NCBI RefSeq assembly: GCF_921293095.1
Contig: NC_060252.1
Span: 78,884,866-78,948,865, forward strand
Source of the DNA: Ischnura elegans
Taxonomy: Eukaryota; Arthropoda; Insecta; Odonata; Coenagrionidae
Reading direction: 5' to 3'
Length of the DNA: 64,000 bases
The notes beneath the pieces are model-generated. The model was not told the origin of the DNA. It searched no databases and saw only the letters and a program-made list of their open reading frames with translations. Below are positions 24,801 to 35,769 of the stretch, in pieces (position 1 is the stretch's first letter; every line of letters begins with the position of its first letter). The position numbers and the translations under genes were made by a program.

Positions 24801-25418
24801 AAGGAGATGTGTTTGCAACTGGGGGTTAAGCAAATTTTTGTTTCTCCATACTATCCCTGTTCTAATCAGGTAGAGAGATTGCATAGAAATCTAAAATCTG
24901 CACTTGCTATTTTGTGCAATAATGTCCACCATACGTGGGACACTATGTTGGCTGACTTAAATTTTGCCCTGAACACTGCCTCTCATGAGAGCAGTGGTTA
25001 TTCTCCTGCCAAAATAATTTTCGGCAGAGAACTTAAGCATCCTTTAATTAATCAGTGGGACATTCCAAAATCTTTATTCGAGAATGATCTCAGCGATAAT
25101 GACAGACAAGCCTGCCTGAATCATGTTATTGCTAATTTAAAAAAGGCCAGAAATAGGCATAAAGAATCCTATGGTAAATCTCACTCCCAAATCACTTTCT
25201 GTGTGGGATATCTTGTTCTCTGCAAAAACCATCCTGTCAGTTCTAAAGGTGAACAGAAAATTGCAAAACTGGAACCTCTGTGGAACGGACCTTTTGTCCT
25301 TAAAAAGTATTTCTCTCCTGTAACAGTTATTCTGGAAGTTTCTCCTGGGAAAGAGAAAATCTGTCATGTTTCTCATTTAAAGGCATATCATGGTGGCATT
25401 GCTAATTCCAGTAATTAA
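21837..25418 (+). mobile_element. Gypsy LTR retrotransposon fossil A
   Basis: A plus-strand pol-like region (about 22545-25418) shows the end of a protease (VLLGVDF), reverse transcriptase, RNase H and an integrase with its zinc-finger and core regions, in the Gypsy order. A gag-like region with one CCHC zinc knuckle lies at about 21840-22520 but on the minus strand, so the two parts face apart. The element is broken, with a few breaks, yet its long readable stretches point to a fairly recent age. It abuts the ISL2EU inverted repeat exactly at 21836/21837. Confidence 0.85.
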
Positions 25419-27345
25419 AAGGAGAGAAATATCATTGATTTTTTTTTCTCAATGAATGCTAATGTTTGCTTTCTCAAATATTATTTGATGCTTGATTCGG
25501 TGTTGTATTTCTATTGATTCCTAATAATATTGTTTTGAATAATGAATAATAAGTCTATTTCTATGCTTGTAATTGAAATTTTGTTCTGAAATATTGTATT
25601 GTACATGCTTATTCTCACTGCTTTATTTACACTGCTATTTAGTGTTGGTCTACTGTGGTTGTGAGATGGGGTAAGGTGGAGGATTTATGGGTGTTTGGAG
25701 GGAGAGGACGGGAGAATAACTTGGGGAAAAATCCCCGAGATGGCTCGTTTCCAGATAAGCTGTGGAGGTGGCCCCAGTTATTAAGATTCAATTGTGTTTT
25801 GTGTCACCTTTCCTCCACCAAGACTTTATGAACATTCTCACAATTAGTGATTCTTGACAGTGATAAGTGTCATGATTTTGCAGTGTTCGATATTCTATCG
25901 ATGGGTGAGTGATTGAATTGATCAGCTGATCTTAAGACTGCCTACTGTGTTTTAGTGTGGCTTTTGGCGTTGAGTTGCGACCTTCATCGCCCGACAAGTA
26001 TGAACTTTCATATTGTCGAAAACAGCACGTAGCTCTTCAAGCTATTTCTATTGTTAATTGAAGAGTGAAATTTAGAGTGATTTTTTTTTGTTGATGCAAT
26101 ATGCAGTTCTCATTTTGTTAGCATCGCCTATGATTCTTTTTTGACTTGTTTAATTAATACTGAGAGATATATATATATACACATCTTGATTACATTTAGT
26201 CAGTACTTGATCAATATCTGACATGAATACCATATGCCTTGTAAATTGTTAATAATTATTAAAAAATTTAGGAAATTAGTGCAATCTATTGTTATTTATG
26301 TAAATCTTGTTGAATTTTGGAGGATTCTTTATTGATAATTAATTATGGACTGATAATTTTCGCAAACATGGAGGGTTTAAAGGGAGAATTAATAATGCCA
26401 ATGTATATCAATTAAGTGAGACACATCTTATGCTGAATATTTTTGCTGCTATTTTGATAACTAATAATTATTTAGTGAATAACCGTATATTTGAATAAAC
26501 TTGTACTTAATGATTATATAAATTGGGGAATATATTTTGTTGTTCGACCCTAACTTCTCTTGGGTTGCAATATGAATATGGGTAGAAGTTAAAAACCCAT
26601 TTTTGTCAATCGTTGTTTTTTGATTAGGTGGTTGAACCCAACTCGATGGTCAACCCAGGGTTCTTATGAACCCAACCGTTTTGCCAACCCAATGTTGCCC
26701 ATTTTTTAAGTGGTTGGTTTAAAAAAAACAGATTATATCTCTGATGAGAGAAGGAACAATTGAGTTTGGTAAAGATTTCTTGGTGTTGTACCAATGAAAA
26801 GTCCTCCCAGTTCCTTCCTGTCGCTGATGGTAATTATTTGTAATTTTGATTCACTGTACACCGAAACAAGCATCACATTATGAGATATTGATTATTAATT
26901 TATTTTCTTGCTATGTAATACTAAATAATTTACTCTATATCAATCAGCAATATTTGTTGTCTCACTCTTGTAATTATGCCACGTTACTCACTTAAGAATT
27001 CTGTTGAATTCCAAACTTCACCCTTGAAGTTATCATTTATAGAGTGATAAAAATGTATATTCTTCTCAAAACTATTTTTTGAGTGATATTTCTTGAAAAC
27101 TGTTGTCTCAATCAATAAACTTTTTTAATATTCAGTTCAATTCTAACCACTGAATAATGGTTTTTTGCAAATTTCATGGGGGGTTAAACAGTGGGGGTTC
27201 ATCCAGTGAAAACCAGTGGACCTGTGATGCCTCGATAAGTTTTCTAGGCATTAATCAGTTCTTGGTGGACGTGTCTTGGTCCACAAGTTCAAGCAATTTT
27301 TGTGGTCATTTTCCCACAGAGGATGTGGCATTTTTTTAGTGTTTC
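25419..27345. other. AT-rich 3' flank of Gypsy fossil A, possible LTR
   Basis: Non-coding. A purine-rich run near 25670-25730 could be a polypurine tract. GTGGGGGTTCATCC near 27190 looks like the region next to a primer-binding site, so an LTR may lie between them. No second copy is available to confirm LTR ends. Around 26560-26710 there are several AACCCA and TGGGTT motifs in both orientations, perhaps a small MITE. Confidence 0.35.
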
Positions 27346-27358
27346 CCCCCCCCCCCCC
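27346..27358. repeat. Poly-C run
   Basis: A homopolymer of about 13 C followed shortly by a second C-run at about 27371-27378. Length here is likely to be unreliable in any assembly. Confidence 0.9.
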
Positions 27359-27495
27359 AAATTTCTGGTACCCCCCCCACGCAGAAATTCCTCGAACTTC
27401 CTCCGAACTTATCCGCAGAACTTCTCCCGCCAAGAACTTTTCGCGCTAAGGTTTTTTCGCGCAAAGGATTTTTCGCGCAAAAGGCCCCTGTAGCA

Positions 27496-27665
27496 AAATG
27501 CCCTGTCTCGCAAAATCCTGTCTCTGCAAAATCCTGTCTCTGCAAAATCCTGTCTCTGCAAAATCCTGTCTCTGAAAAATCCTGTCTCTGGAAAATCCTG
27601 TCTCTGGAAACCCTGCCTCTGGAAACTCAGCCTCTGGAATCAGCCTCTGAATCAGCCCCGAACCA
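27496..27665. repeat. Degenerating minisatellite, unit about 16 bp
   Basis: About ten tandem units of the type GCAAAATCCTGTCTCT. The left units are nearly identical. Toward the right the units change in steps (GGAAAATCCTGTCTCT, GGAAACCCTGCCTCT, GGAATCAGCCTCT) and become shorter. Confidence 0.85.
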
Positions 27666-28719
27666 ACCTACCTGCAATGCAAGACTTATATAGGACTACT
27701 GCGGAGAAATACTTACTCCTTGGCAAGCAAGGGGAAATCGGTGCTAAGGCCTTAGTATTGCACTTGGAGTGAGAAGTTTTACCATTGTCCTATCACAACT
27801 CTCTCTCCCTCCAACACCTCACCCCAGTATCTCCTTCCCCTCCATGTGTTCCAATGAATATCCCTCTGATTCGACTGATGTCTCCAACCCAGAAGTTGAG
27901 GGGAAAATTCTGGCTGGTATGCTGTTGTCTCAAAACCAGGGAATGATGTTGTGCGGAGCGGCCGTTCTACAGGGGCAGTGGCGCAGTAGTTGAATTCGCC
28001 TGGAGTACCCCCTCCGCCGCTTGGAAAAACCCCTCCCCTCAAATCCTGTCTCGCCTTGCATAGGCAAGCTCTCTTCTGCTCGTGGCCTGGTCGGGGACAC
28101 ATGTCTAGTGAGACATGGCAAATTTAGAGCAATTATTCTGCTGGTATTTAGCTGGTAATGTTTCCTTTGGGATCATGAATTACTATCATTGTTTTCTGTA
28201 ATACTTCTGATTTTGAATACTCTACTTTGAATAGATATCGAACGATAATAACTCGTACATTATTTTTTGAAATTTTTTTCTCGTGAGCTGATTTTCTTGT
28301 TTGTGGAGTCTTTCCCTGATCCAGCATGTGACCGACGGTTGGAGTTTTTCCCTATGTCTGGGCTTACGTGAACAATCAACTAGATTTTACGACGTAACGT
28401 TACACTATGCACAGGAGATCGTAGCAGGTGACTACTCCACGACAAGTAGTAAGTGTTTTGTGTACTTCCACTTTCACCGGGATGTCGTGTAATTTTTCTA
28501 ACTGCAGTAGTTTGCGGCTCTGTATTTCACTTTCTGTTTCGATTAATTGGGTCCCCTCGCGTAGCTTCTTCACGGATACTTAATCTCCGGGTATGGCGGC
28601 CGAAAGAACTCTACGAATCAGAAACGGAGATAATTTGGATAGTTTCACCTTCTGCTGCGCATTTCATGACCAAATATTTGTTTCCTTTTCTATACTCGAT
28701 TTTTCCCCCGTCCACATCT
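27666..28719. other. No gene recognised
   Basis: Mixed-composition sequence with short open frames only. A CAGGGGCAGTGGCG motif near 27972 resembles hAT ends, but no matching inverse end was seen. Confidence 0.45.
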
Positions 28720-29165
28720 GGGCGGGATCTTTTGGGTGGAGGATGAACTGTCAACTCCATACAAACAGAAACTTCATCCCCTGGGCTCCCCACGCACCAC
28801 GGAGCCACATTCGGGATACTACACCGACAACCGGTGTGGTCGCCAGGGCTACCCAAGGCACATAGGAACCTTCGATAGGGGGTCTCCTTCGGGTTAGAAC
28901 CTTCGGCTCGGGGGCCCTCCTAACCCACATGCCTCCGGCCGGCCTTCAAAGACCCCCGTATCTCCAGCACTAACCCGTCCTGGCGTACGTTCGAAAGGAG
29001 CCGCCAAGCTCCCCAGCCGACAGGAGCCGATTGACTGAACTGGGCTCTTCTCGGTCTCACCTTTTCGGGGAATCCAGGACCGAAGTGGGGTATTGAACTC
29101 CGGCCCATATCACTCTCTTCCCCCCCTTGCGGGGGGTTTCCTCGAGTTGTCCTGGCAGACAACAT
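28720..29165. repeat. GC-rich unidentified dispersed repeat
   Basis: A sharply bounded block, clearly richer in G+C than its AT-rich surroundings, with internal hairpins such as CCCCCCTTGCGGGGGG near 29130. No coding resemblance was found on either strand. Its composition suggests the untranslated leader or tail of a mobile element. Confidence 0.4.
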
Positions 29166-29309
29166 GCAATAAGGGTCCAATGAGTGTCGGCAGTATTATA
29201 GAAGTAATTAAATAGAGCTGTAGATAGTGAGAACAAGTAGTCCTCACTATCCACGCTCCAATTGTCTTGCAGAAATGGGGGTGAAGCGTAATAAAAATGA
29301 CCATAAAAA

Positions 29310-29740
29310 AGTCAGGAGGAAAAAACCGATATCAGAAATCTTCTACGTGAATATCGTAACACTCCTCTGCCTGGACTAGAGTGGTCCCCATCTCAGTTAC
29401 TGATTAATCGATTACTTCGCACAAAGATGCCTGTTACTTACAACACACTTAAGCCCAAAGTTATCAGACCACGGGATGTGATAAAAGCGTTGCAATCAAA
29501 GTCAACCCTAATGAAATGCAATTATGATAAAACATCTACACGAAAGGAAATTACCTTTCAGATAGGTGAAAAGGTTCTTATTAAAGCAAGTAAGTGTGAC
29601 AATTGGGAGCCTGGTATCATTGTGAATACACATACTAGTCCTCGTTCTTATTGGTTGAGAAATTCACTGCGTCATCGTCAGGCCTGGGCTTGAGGTTAAC
29701 GCAGTACGTCGAACCGCGGTCGTGATCGAATAAAGATTCA
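29310..29740 (+). mobile_element. Gypsy integrase scrap (fossil C)
   Basis: Translation gives the C-terminal part of a Gypsy-type integrase: an EYRNTPLPGLEWSPSQLL segment, then a GEKVLI-like chromo/SH3-like module and WEPGIIVN...RSYWL. Only this short part of an element is present. It is an old fragment, unlike fossil A in sequence. Confidence 0.75.
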
Positions 29741-30287
29741 TTTGGAAAAAAAGTTTAATTTCCATTCAATATGAACAAATTCCACTAAGTAACGCCTCAA
29801 ACCATCAACTTCTGATTTTTATTAAGAAAATGATCATGATTACTTTTTAGGTTGAATCTTTGGCATTAGGTATCCTGTATTGCTATAATTAGAAAAGCTT
29901 AAGGTAATTTCTTTCTTACTTAAATTATAGTTTTGCTATGAGATTACGTTAACATTGTCATATTTGCAGGAAGAAAAATGTCCGAGTAGGGCGCGCCAAC
30001 GAATGGCAGTTGAAGCTGCTTGTGGATTACATGTCCACCCACAGCAGCTTCTCTGCCGGCAGGTTCACTGGACCTCTCGCCACGAAGACACAGCGCCAGT
30101 GGCAGACCCTCTCAGCGATGCTTAATGAGCAGGGGGTTTAAAGAAATTGAGCGGTGGAAAAAGGTTAGTAATTCAAAGATATTAAAGATAAATGTTTTTG
30201 TAATTTACCTCTTGGATTAATCAGCCAATGTCATAAGTGGACTTGGCGAGATTTAAAAAGAAATGTCCGGGCCAAAGCTGCAATAGT

Positions 30288-30319
30288 GAATGCTGCCTGT
30301 CGAGAAACAGGCAGCATTC
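30288..30319. repeat. Short perfect inverted repeat in zeste-like exon
   Basis: GAATGCTGCCTGT at 30288-30300 is repeated as its exact reverse complement at 30307-30319 with a 6-base spacer. It falls within the coding-like segment and would form a 13-bp hairpin. Confidence 0.85.
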
Positions 30320-30659
30320 ACAAACAAGCCTGTGGCAGAGGTACTGTCAGAGATATAGGAGAAGTGCCTTGCAGTTATTGGCACGGAATCAGCAGTTGGC
30401 TGGCCAATTCCGCAATTCTGTGAGAGTATTCCAGTGAGTATCAAATTATATATTATTAAGCTAAGCTAAATAATGATAGCAGTAATACGTAAACATGCTA
30501 TGGTCTTACTAATGCTCTCTTTCCTACTGACCCTCCCCATCATTTCCTTCTTCACAGACTGCCTCAACGTCTGCAACACCTGCCTCATCCACCTCAGCCA
30601 ATTTGTCCAGTACATTTGCAGAGGAGTTGGAGACATCCAGGGTGAGTACGAAAGCAGCG

Positions 30660-30779
30660 TGAAATATTGCCTATCATTGTGAAATATTGCCTATCATTGT
30701 GAAATATTGCCTATCATTGTGAAATATTGCCTATCATTGTGAAATATTGCATATAATTGTAAAATATTGCAGGCGTGGA
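30660..30779. repeat. 20-bp minisatellite, about six units
   Basis: Tandem units of GTGAAATATTGCCTATCATT. The first four are essentially identical and the last two diverge (ATATAATTG, TAAAATATTGCAG). It lies in what would be an intron of the zeste-like gene. Confidence 0.95.
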
Positions 30780-31484
30780 AATCACACAATGTATCGCTAT
30801 TGTCTATCCTAGGAGCAAAGTGATGATATACATACATATATTCAAGAATGTATACATTTAATCGATTCTTGCTTTGGTGAATTGAATAAGACAGCACTGC
30901 TTGGTAATTGTGACATAAGAGGTCAAAAATGGGGTACAATAGTAAATTAAAATTTTATCTCCTCAGAAAAGAATGAAGGTGGCCTTCAGAGGGTTATGGC
31001 AATGTTTTTGACACCATGAAGGCATTTGAGGTAATGGGTCATTAACCTGTTCAATCAATCGAATTCTCTTTCCTCAAATATGATACTCGTAGATAATCAT
31101 ACTTTTTCCACTATAATATGCCTCAGAAAAAGAAGGAGAATCTCATTTTGAGGAATGTAAATGCCCTGGAGATCATTGCCAAATCTTCAGAGCGCCAGGC
31201 AGTAACTGCAGCGAGGGGGGCTGCAGCAGACGAAAGAAAAGCTGCTGCTGAAGAACGACGGGCGTCTGCAGCAGAGCAAGAGGCTTATGCAGCAGGAAAG
31301 AAGGCAGGTTACTTAAGTTATAAGTCAAGTGAGGCAGCGTGAACTTCGTAATTTAATAATATGTTTAATTTCTTTGTTGTTAGTCGTATTTATATTTTTG
31401 TTTATACTGTATGTTTATTTCCATAACAAATTGTGTTTATGTGAAAGGGTACTGATATATATATATCCCTATTGAAAATGCCCC

Positions 31485-31745
31485 ATTGATCCGCGCAGGG
31501 AATTGAAATCCCCTGTAGTTCCCCCAGGGGATTCTTAGTACCCCATAGGGATCTATTTTTCCTTGTAGGGAATTGAGGTTCCCTCTGGGGAATTGTGATT
31601 CCCCGCAGGGAATATTGATTCCCTGTATGCTACAGTGGAATCCCTACAGGGGATTAGAATTCCCTACAGGGGATAAGAATTCCCTACGGGGAATTAGAAT
31701 CGCCCCACTGGGAATTAGAATGCCTTACAGTGATCCATATTCCTA
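31485..31745. repeat. Array of diverged palindromic CCCTACAGGG units
   Basis: About a dozen roughly 20-bp units of the type CCCTACAGGGGATTAGAATT. Each holds a near-palindromic CCCYRCAGGG core followed by an AT spacer. Units vary much more in spacer than in core. No coding role; the array lies 3' of the zeste-like gene. Confidence 0.75.
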
Positions 31746-32284
31746 TCAAGAATATGCTTGCATGGAATCCTTGCAGGTAATTATTATTGTGGAAATTCCA
31801 TTGATGGTTATATTTTTAAATATCTAAGTATGAAGTATATGTAAGAGTGGATCATTGTTTAATTGTACGTGTATAGTATTGTAGTTTCATTGGACATGGA
31901 ATTGGAGGTGGAAAATGTGGCAGTTGACTTCAATGGGATAGAAGGGGTCGTTGGTCATGAGGAAAATGCAGGAAGTGAAGAAGCTGGTGGTTTGCTGCAA
32001 ACTGCTGGAGGAATAGAGGAACTAATTTGGGCTGAGATCAATGGGAAGGTATTGGTCTTAATTGTTTAGTTTACCCAGTCTAATTCAGGGCTTGAAGTGT
32101 GTGCTAAATCCAATGCTCTCTCATAGTTTATTATTCTCACCTGTAGCAAGTTTTCACAATTGGTTGTTGTCATGTTCATATTTATTATGGTGTTATTTTT
32201 GCTTCTAAATGTGGCAACATGCAGTAGTAATATTCTTGTGCACTCCGAAAATTTTCAATGTGTGGAAGAATGAACTTATATATG
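31746..32284. other. No gene recognised
   Basis: AT-rich. One small acidic open frame at 31863-32069 (EVENVAVDFNGIEG) could be a stray exon but has no recognised relatives. Confidence 0.4.
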
Positions 32285-34886
32285 TGTAATACTGCTGACC
32301 AGCCTATGACTTTAGTTCCTCTCTTTCCTCCTGTACTTTCCTTTCCCGTCTACGAGACATGCCTCTGCCTGCGTAGGCAATCCTTCTTCCACCCACTCCC
32401 GCCCTCTTTCCTCTTGCACCTCCTTCTTACCTAGAGTCAGAAGCGTACTTTGCACCTAGACGCGGTATGCACTGACGACATCGGGAGCCAATGAGGGCTT
32501 CGGACCACGTCACGAGGGGGACGCCGAGAGACCGAGGTACTGTTGGCGCGCGGCAGTCGCGTGCGAGATGTAATCAAGAGTGAACGCAATAAACGCTATC
32601 CACCGTTTGTGTGACTGTCATTGCCCTTGGTTTCCTTCCTTCCTGCAGCCGAATCCGTTGATCGTCGCCCCTGGCGTTACAACTGGTGTCACGCAGTGGG
32701 ATTTTGGCTAAGGGAGTCGAATATCTTCGGGTGATAAATAGTCGGGCATAATGGCCGGTCGCGTGAGTTTGGGTGGGCGCGAAGTAGACGTGGCCGAAGC
32801 GGTGGAATTTTTTGTGGAAAAGTTCGAGGCTGGCACTAGTGAGTCCGCGCGTCCAAGTTTTTCTCTGCTTTCGAATATTGGATCGTTTACGAGACGGGCG
32901 GGAGAGGATATTACCGCGTTCCTCGACAAAATCGAGAGGGCCGCCGAACTGAGCAAGAGGTCGGACGCGGAGCGGCTCAATATATTGGCGCTTCGTCTCG
33001 ATGGCGACGCCGCCGAGTATTTCAGGAGCCGGGAAGAGTGTCGCGGCGCACGCACGTACGCGGAGCTCAAAAGGGTTCTGTTGGAGCGATACACGTGCAA
33101 AAAGAGCACGCGTTTTTTCCGAGAGCAGTTGTCGCTTATTCGGATGGACTCGCTGGAGGACGTTGAGTCTTTCGCGGACAGGGTGCGGAAGGTTAAGGAC
33201 CGCACCTACGACTTCTCCGGAAGCGCGGAGTACGTGGCAGCTATTCGGTTCGAAGCCGACCAGCGAGCCCTCGACGCCTTCCTCAACGGCCTCCCGTTCG
33301 AATTGGGGCGTCAATGTCGGTTGGCGGCGCCCGGGTCCTTCGAAGAGGCCATCCGAGCAGCCATCCGGGTGAGAGAGGCGGAGAGGAGACCAGGGGAAGC
33401 TCCTGCGGCGCTGAGGGTATTCCGGACGCCGAATGGTCGCGCCTGTTTCAACTGCGGCCAGACCGGGCACTTCATGAGGGAGTGCAGGCGAGGGTGTCGT
33501 TGCCACAGCTGCGGTCAGGAGGGCCATCTCCAGAGAGATTGCAGGAGCCGCCGAGGACCGGGAGGAGACCAGAATTTAAACGGCGCGGGGGTCGGCGAGG
33601 CCGCCGAATCCGACCCCTGGTGAGGATGACTCTGTTGACGAAACCATGCTGTGACGGTGTAGAGGGGTGTGCTGTGACCCGAGGGGTATGTAGAGTAGAG
33701 GAAAACAATGGAGTAGTCTTGCAGATGGCAAGAATTTTGGGGGGGAAGAATTGACACTTCAAAAGGGGACAGTGTTGGCCACGTTAAGTGATTTTTACAA
33801 AAATGAGCGAGTGAAAAAGGAAAATAAGGCGGTGAGGAGTATGAGAGCGGAGGGCATTCTTAGTGAGATGAATATCGTAGAAAAGTTACGTCACCTGAGG
33901 GACGTGGAAATAAAAGCTCTTGAACCGGTGCTTGAGGAATATGTGGGGTTGTTTTGCCCTAACGAGACTCCCCCAGCCACAGACATTATACAGCATCACA
34001 TTCCCACGGGCGACGCGAAACCCATTTATCAAAGACCTTATCGGACCCCTCACCACCAAAAACCGCTAATAGAGAATAGGAAGGGGGTATAATTAAGCCA
34101 AGCGAAAGCCCTTGGTCTTCCCCTATTGTTATTGTCCAAAAAAAAATCAAGTGATGGAAAACCAAAATACAGGTTCTGTGTTGATTTCCGGAGATTAAAT
34201 GCCGTAACTGTTCCTGATGTGTCGCCAACCCCAACATTTCTGGCACTCTTGATCACCTTGGAGGATGCACTTATTTTACGACGCTAGATCTCACCAGTGG
34301 ATACTACCAAATAGCTATGCATCCGGAATCGCAAGCGAAAACGGGTTTCATAGTGGAGAGCGGGCATTATGAATATACGCGCATGCCTTTTGGATTACGA
34401 AACGCCCCCGCAACCTTTCAAAAAATGACGGACGGCGTGTTGCGTGGGTTAAAACCAACAATGTATGGTGTATTTAGATGACGTGATTGTTTGTTCTAAT
34501 GGGATCGAGGAACATGCGGAGAGGTTACGGCGGGTTTTTGAAAAAAACTGAGAGATGCCAAGTTATCCCTAAAATTTGAAAAATGCAATTTTGCTCTCGC
34601 GGAAGTGAAATATTTGGGTCATATAATTTCTAGAGAAGGTGTGCATCCTGACCCGGAGAAAATTGAGGCTGTGCAAAATTTCCTCGCTCCCGCAAATGTA
34701 AAGGAATTGCAGTCGTTTCTGGGCCTTTCAAATTATTACAGACGATTTGTGGATGGCTATGCTAAGATTGCGAGACCCTTGACACGGCTCTTAAAGAAAG
34801 GGACCGCCTTCACGTGGTCCCCGGATTGCCAAGAGGCGATGCAAAATTTGAAGTGCGCATTGACTCGAAGTCCTGTTTTGGTAGGT
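32285..34886 (+). mobile_element. Gypsy LTR retrotransposon fossil B
   Basis: A probable 5' LTR runs from about 32285 to 32681. It has an AATAAA signal and is followed by a primer-site-like ACTGGTGTCACGCAGTGGG stretch. Gag lies at about 32751-33623 with two CCHC knuckles (CFNCGQTGHFMREC and CHSCGQEGHLQRDC). Pol remnants at about 33750-34886 include reverse transcriptase with TLDLTSGYYQI and the FGLRNAPATF region. The element is broken, with several breaks, and its right part is missing. A minus-strand LINE begins where it stops. The gag region is much more GC-rich than its surroundings, and its gag differs from that of fossil A. Confidence 0.85.
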
Positions 34887-35385
34887 AGGTAGGTAGAATT
34901 GAGCGAAAGGGTGCGTCGACGGGAGGGTCATTTTGCACCACTACTCAATCGTTTGATTCAAGACGCATTATAAATGGATCTTTACTACGCAATTTGTTGA
35001 CATAAAATAGAGGGGAACTCTTAAATTTTATTAAAAAGACCTATTTCCTTGAGAAACAAAATTGTACTACTTAAATTGGTGGGGTGGTCTCCTAGAATAG
35101 ATTCTAGGTCCCCATCTAGATTGAACCGCGTCCGCGCGTCACGGTATTTGTCGCACTCTGTCAAGATATGTCTGATACTTAAAGGGCACCAACACTCATC
35201 ACATTGAGGAGCTTGCTTCTCTTCGGTAAAAAGAAAGGCATGAGTCACAGGGCAGTGCCCTATCCTCAAACGAGTGATAACTACTTCCTCCCTTCGATTG
35301 ATCCTGGTAGAGGAAGGCCAAGCTGACGTTGTATGTTTGATGCTTCGCAGTTTATTGCTGTTCAAAGTCCTCCACGACTCCCTCC
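34887..35385 (-). mobile_element. 3' end of an I/Jockey-like LINE
   Basis: On the minus strand, 35365-35021 encodes the C-terminal tail of a LINE ORF2 after RNase H: RREEVVITRLRIGHC, CDECWCPLSIRHILTEC (a CCHC-like cluster) and a final LFLKEIGLFNKI. About 130 bp of untranslated sequence follows, ending in a TACC-repeat tail at 34887-34902. The tail marks the true 3' end and the insertion point into the Gypsy fossil. Confidence 0.75.
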
Positions 35386-35690
35386 ACTGTTCAAATACAA
35401 CATTTTTAGTGACACTCTTAGGTCTTCGTACGGAACTAGCGTTGATGTAATCTCTTCAATCGATTCGAGGAATCTTTTATCTAGCAGTTTAACTAAAAAA
35501 TTCTCATCACGTGTTCACGACGATCTCTGCGGGAGTGATCATTTCCCCATTTTTATCTCTAAGGACCGATATCTCTAAGGATTTTATCAGACCGGGCAGC
35601 TGATTATCCAAAAAGCCGACTGGCATAATTTTAAAGAAAATTTTAAATATACATGCGACGAAAATTGCGACAGCGTTTCTAATACGAAAC
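35386..35690 (+). mobile_element. LINE endonuclease fragment, opposite strand to the tail
   Basis: The plus strand encodes the end of an APE-type endonuclease (VHDDLCGSDHFPIFIS, with the SDH catalytic motif) and the downstream KADWHNFKENFKY segment typical of I/Jockey-group ORF2. It lies immediately beside the minus-strand LINE tail and lacks reverse transcriptase between them. One LINE insertion with an inverted 5' part is the simplest reading. Confidence 0.65.
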
Positions 35691-35769
35691 GTCAGATGCG
35701 GCAGATGACGGAAGAACTGCAATTGGTGGAAGGCAAGGAGCAAGTCGGAGATGCATTTCAGGGATTGTT

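Larger units (their letters stand above)
29970..31342 (+). pseudogene. Zeste/Myb-SANT-like DNA-binding protein, broken
   Basis: Plus-strand pieces match insect proteins with a zeste-type Myb/SANT-like domain. The first covers RANEWQLKLLVDYMSTHS, FTGPLATKTQRQW and LNEQG, then after a one-base frame shift near 30135 GFKEIERWKK. A second piece after an intron (about 30238-30290) reads TWRDLKRNVRAKAA. A final exon at 31118-31342 is the usual alanine/glutamate-rich coil (QAVTAARGAAADERKAAAEE). Such proteins are often carried by Harbinger-type transposons or multiplied in insect genomes. The frame shift, and a minisatellite in the presumed intron, suggest it is no longer functional. Confidence 0.6.

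Noticed and set aside
26560-26710. AACCCA/TGGGTT-rich stretch as a MITE
   Set aside because: Motifs are frequent in both orientations, but no pair of ends with a target duplication could be set.
27972-28100. hAT-like end CAGGGGCAGTGGCG
   Set aside because: No inverse partner end or 8-bp duplication was found.
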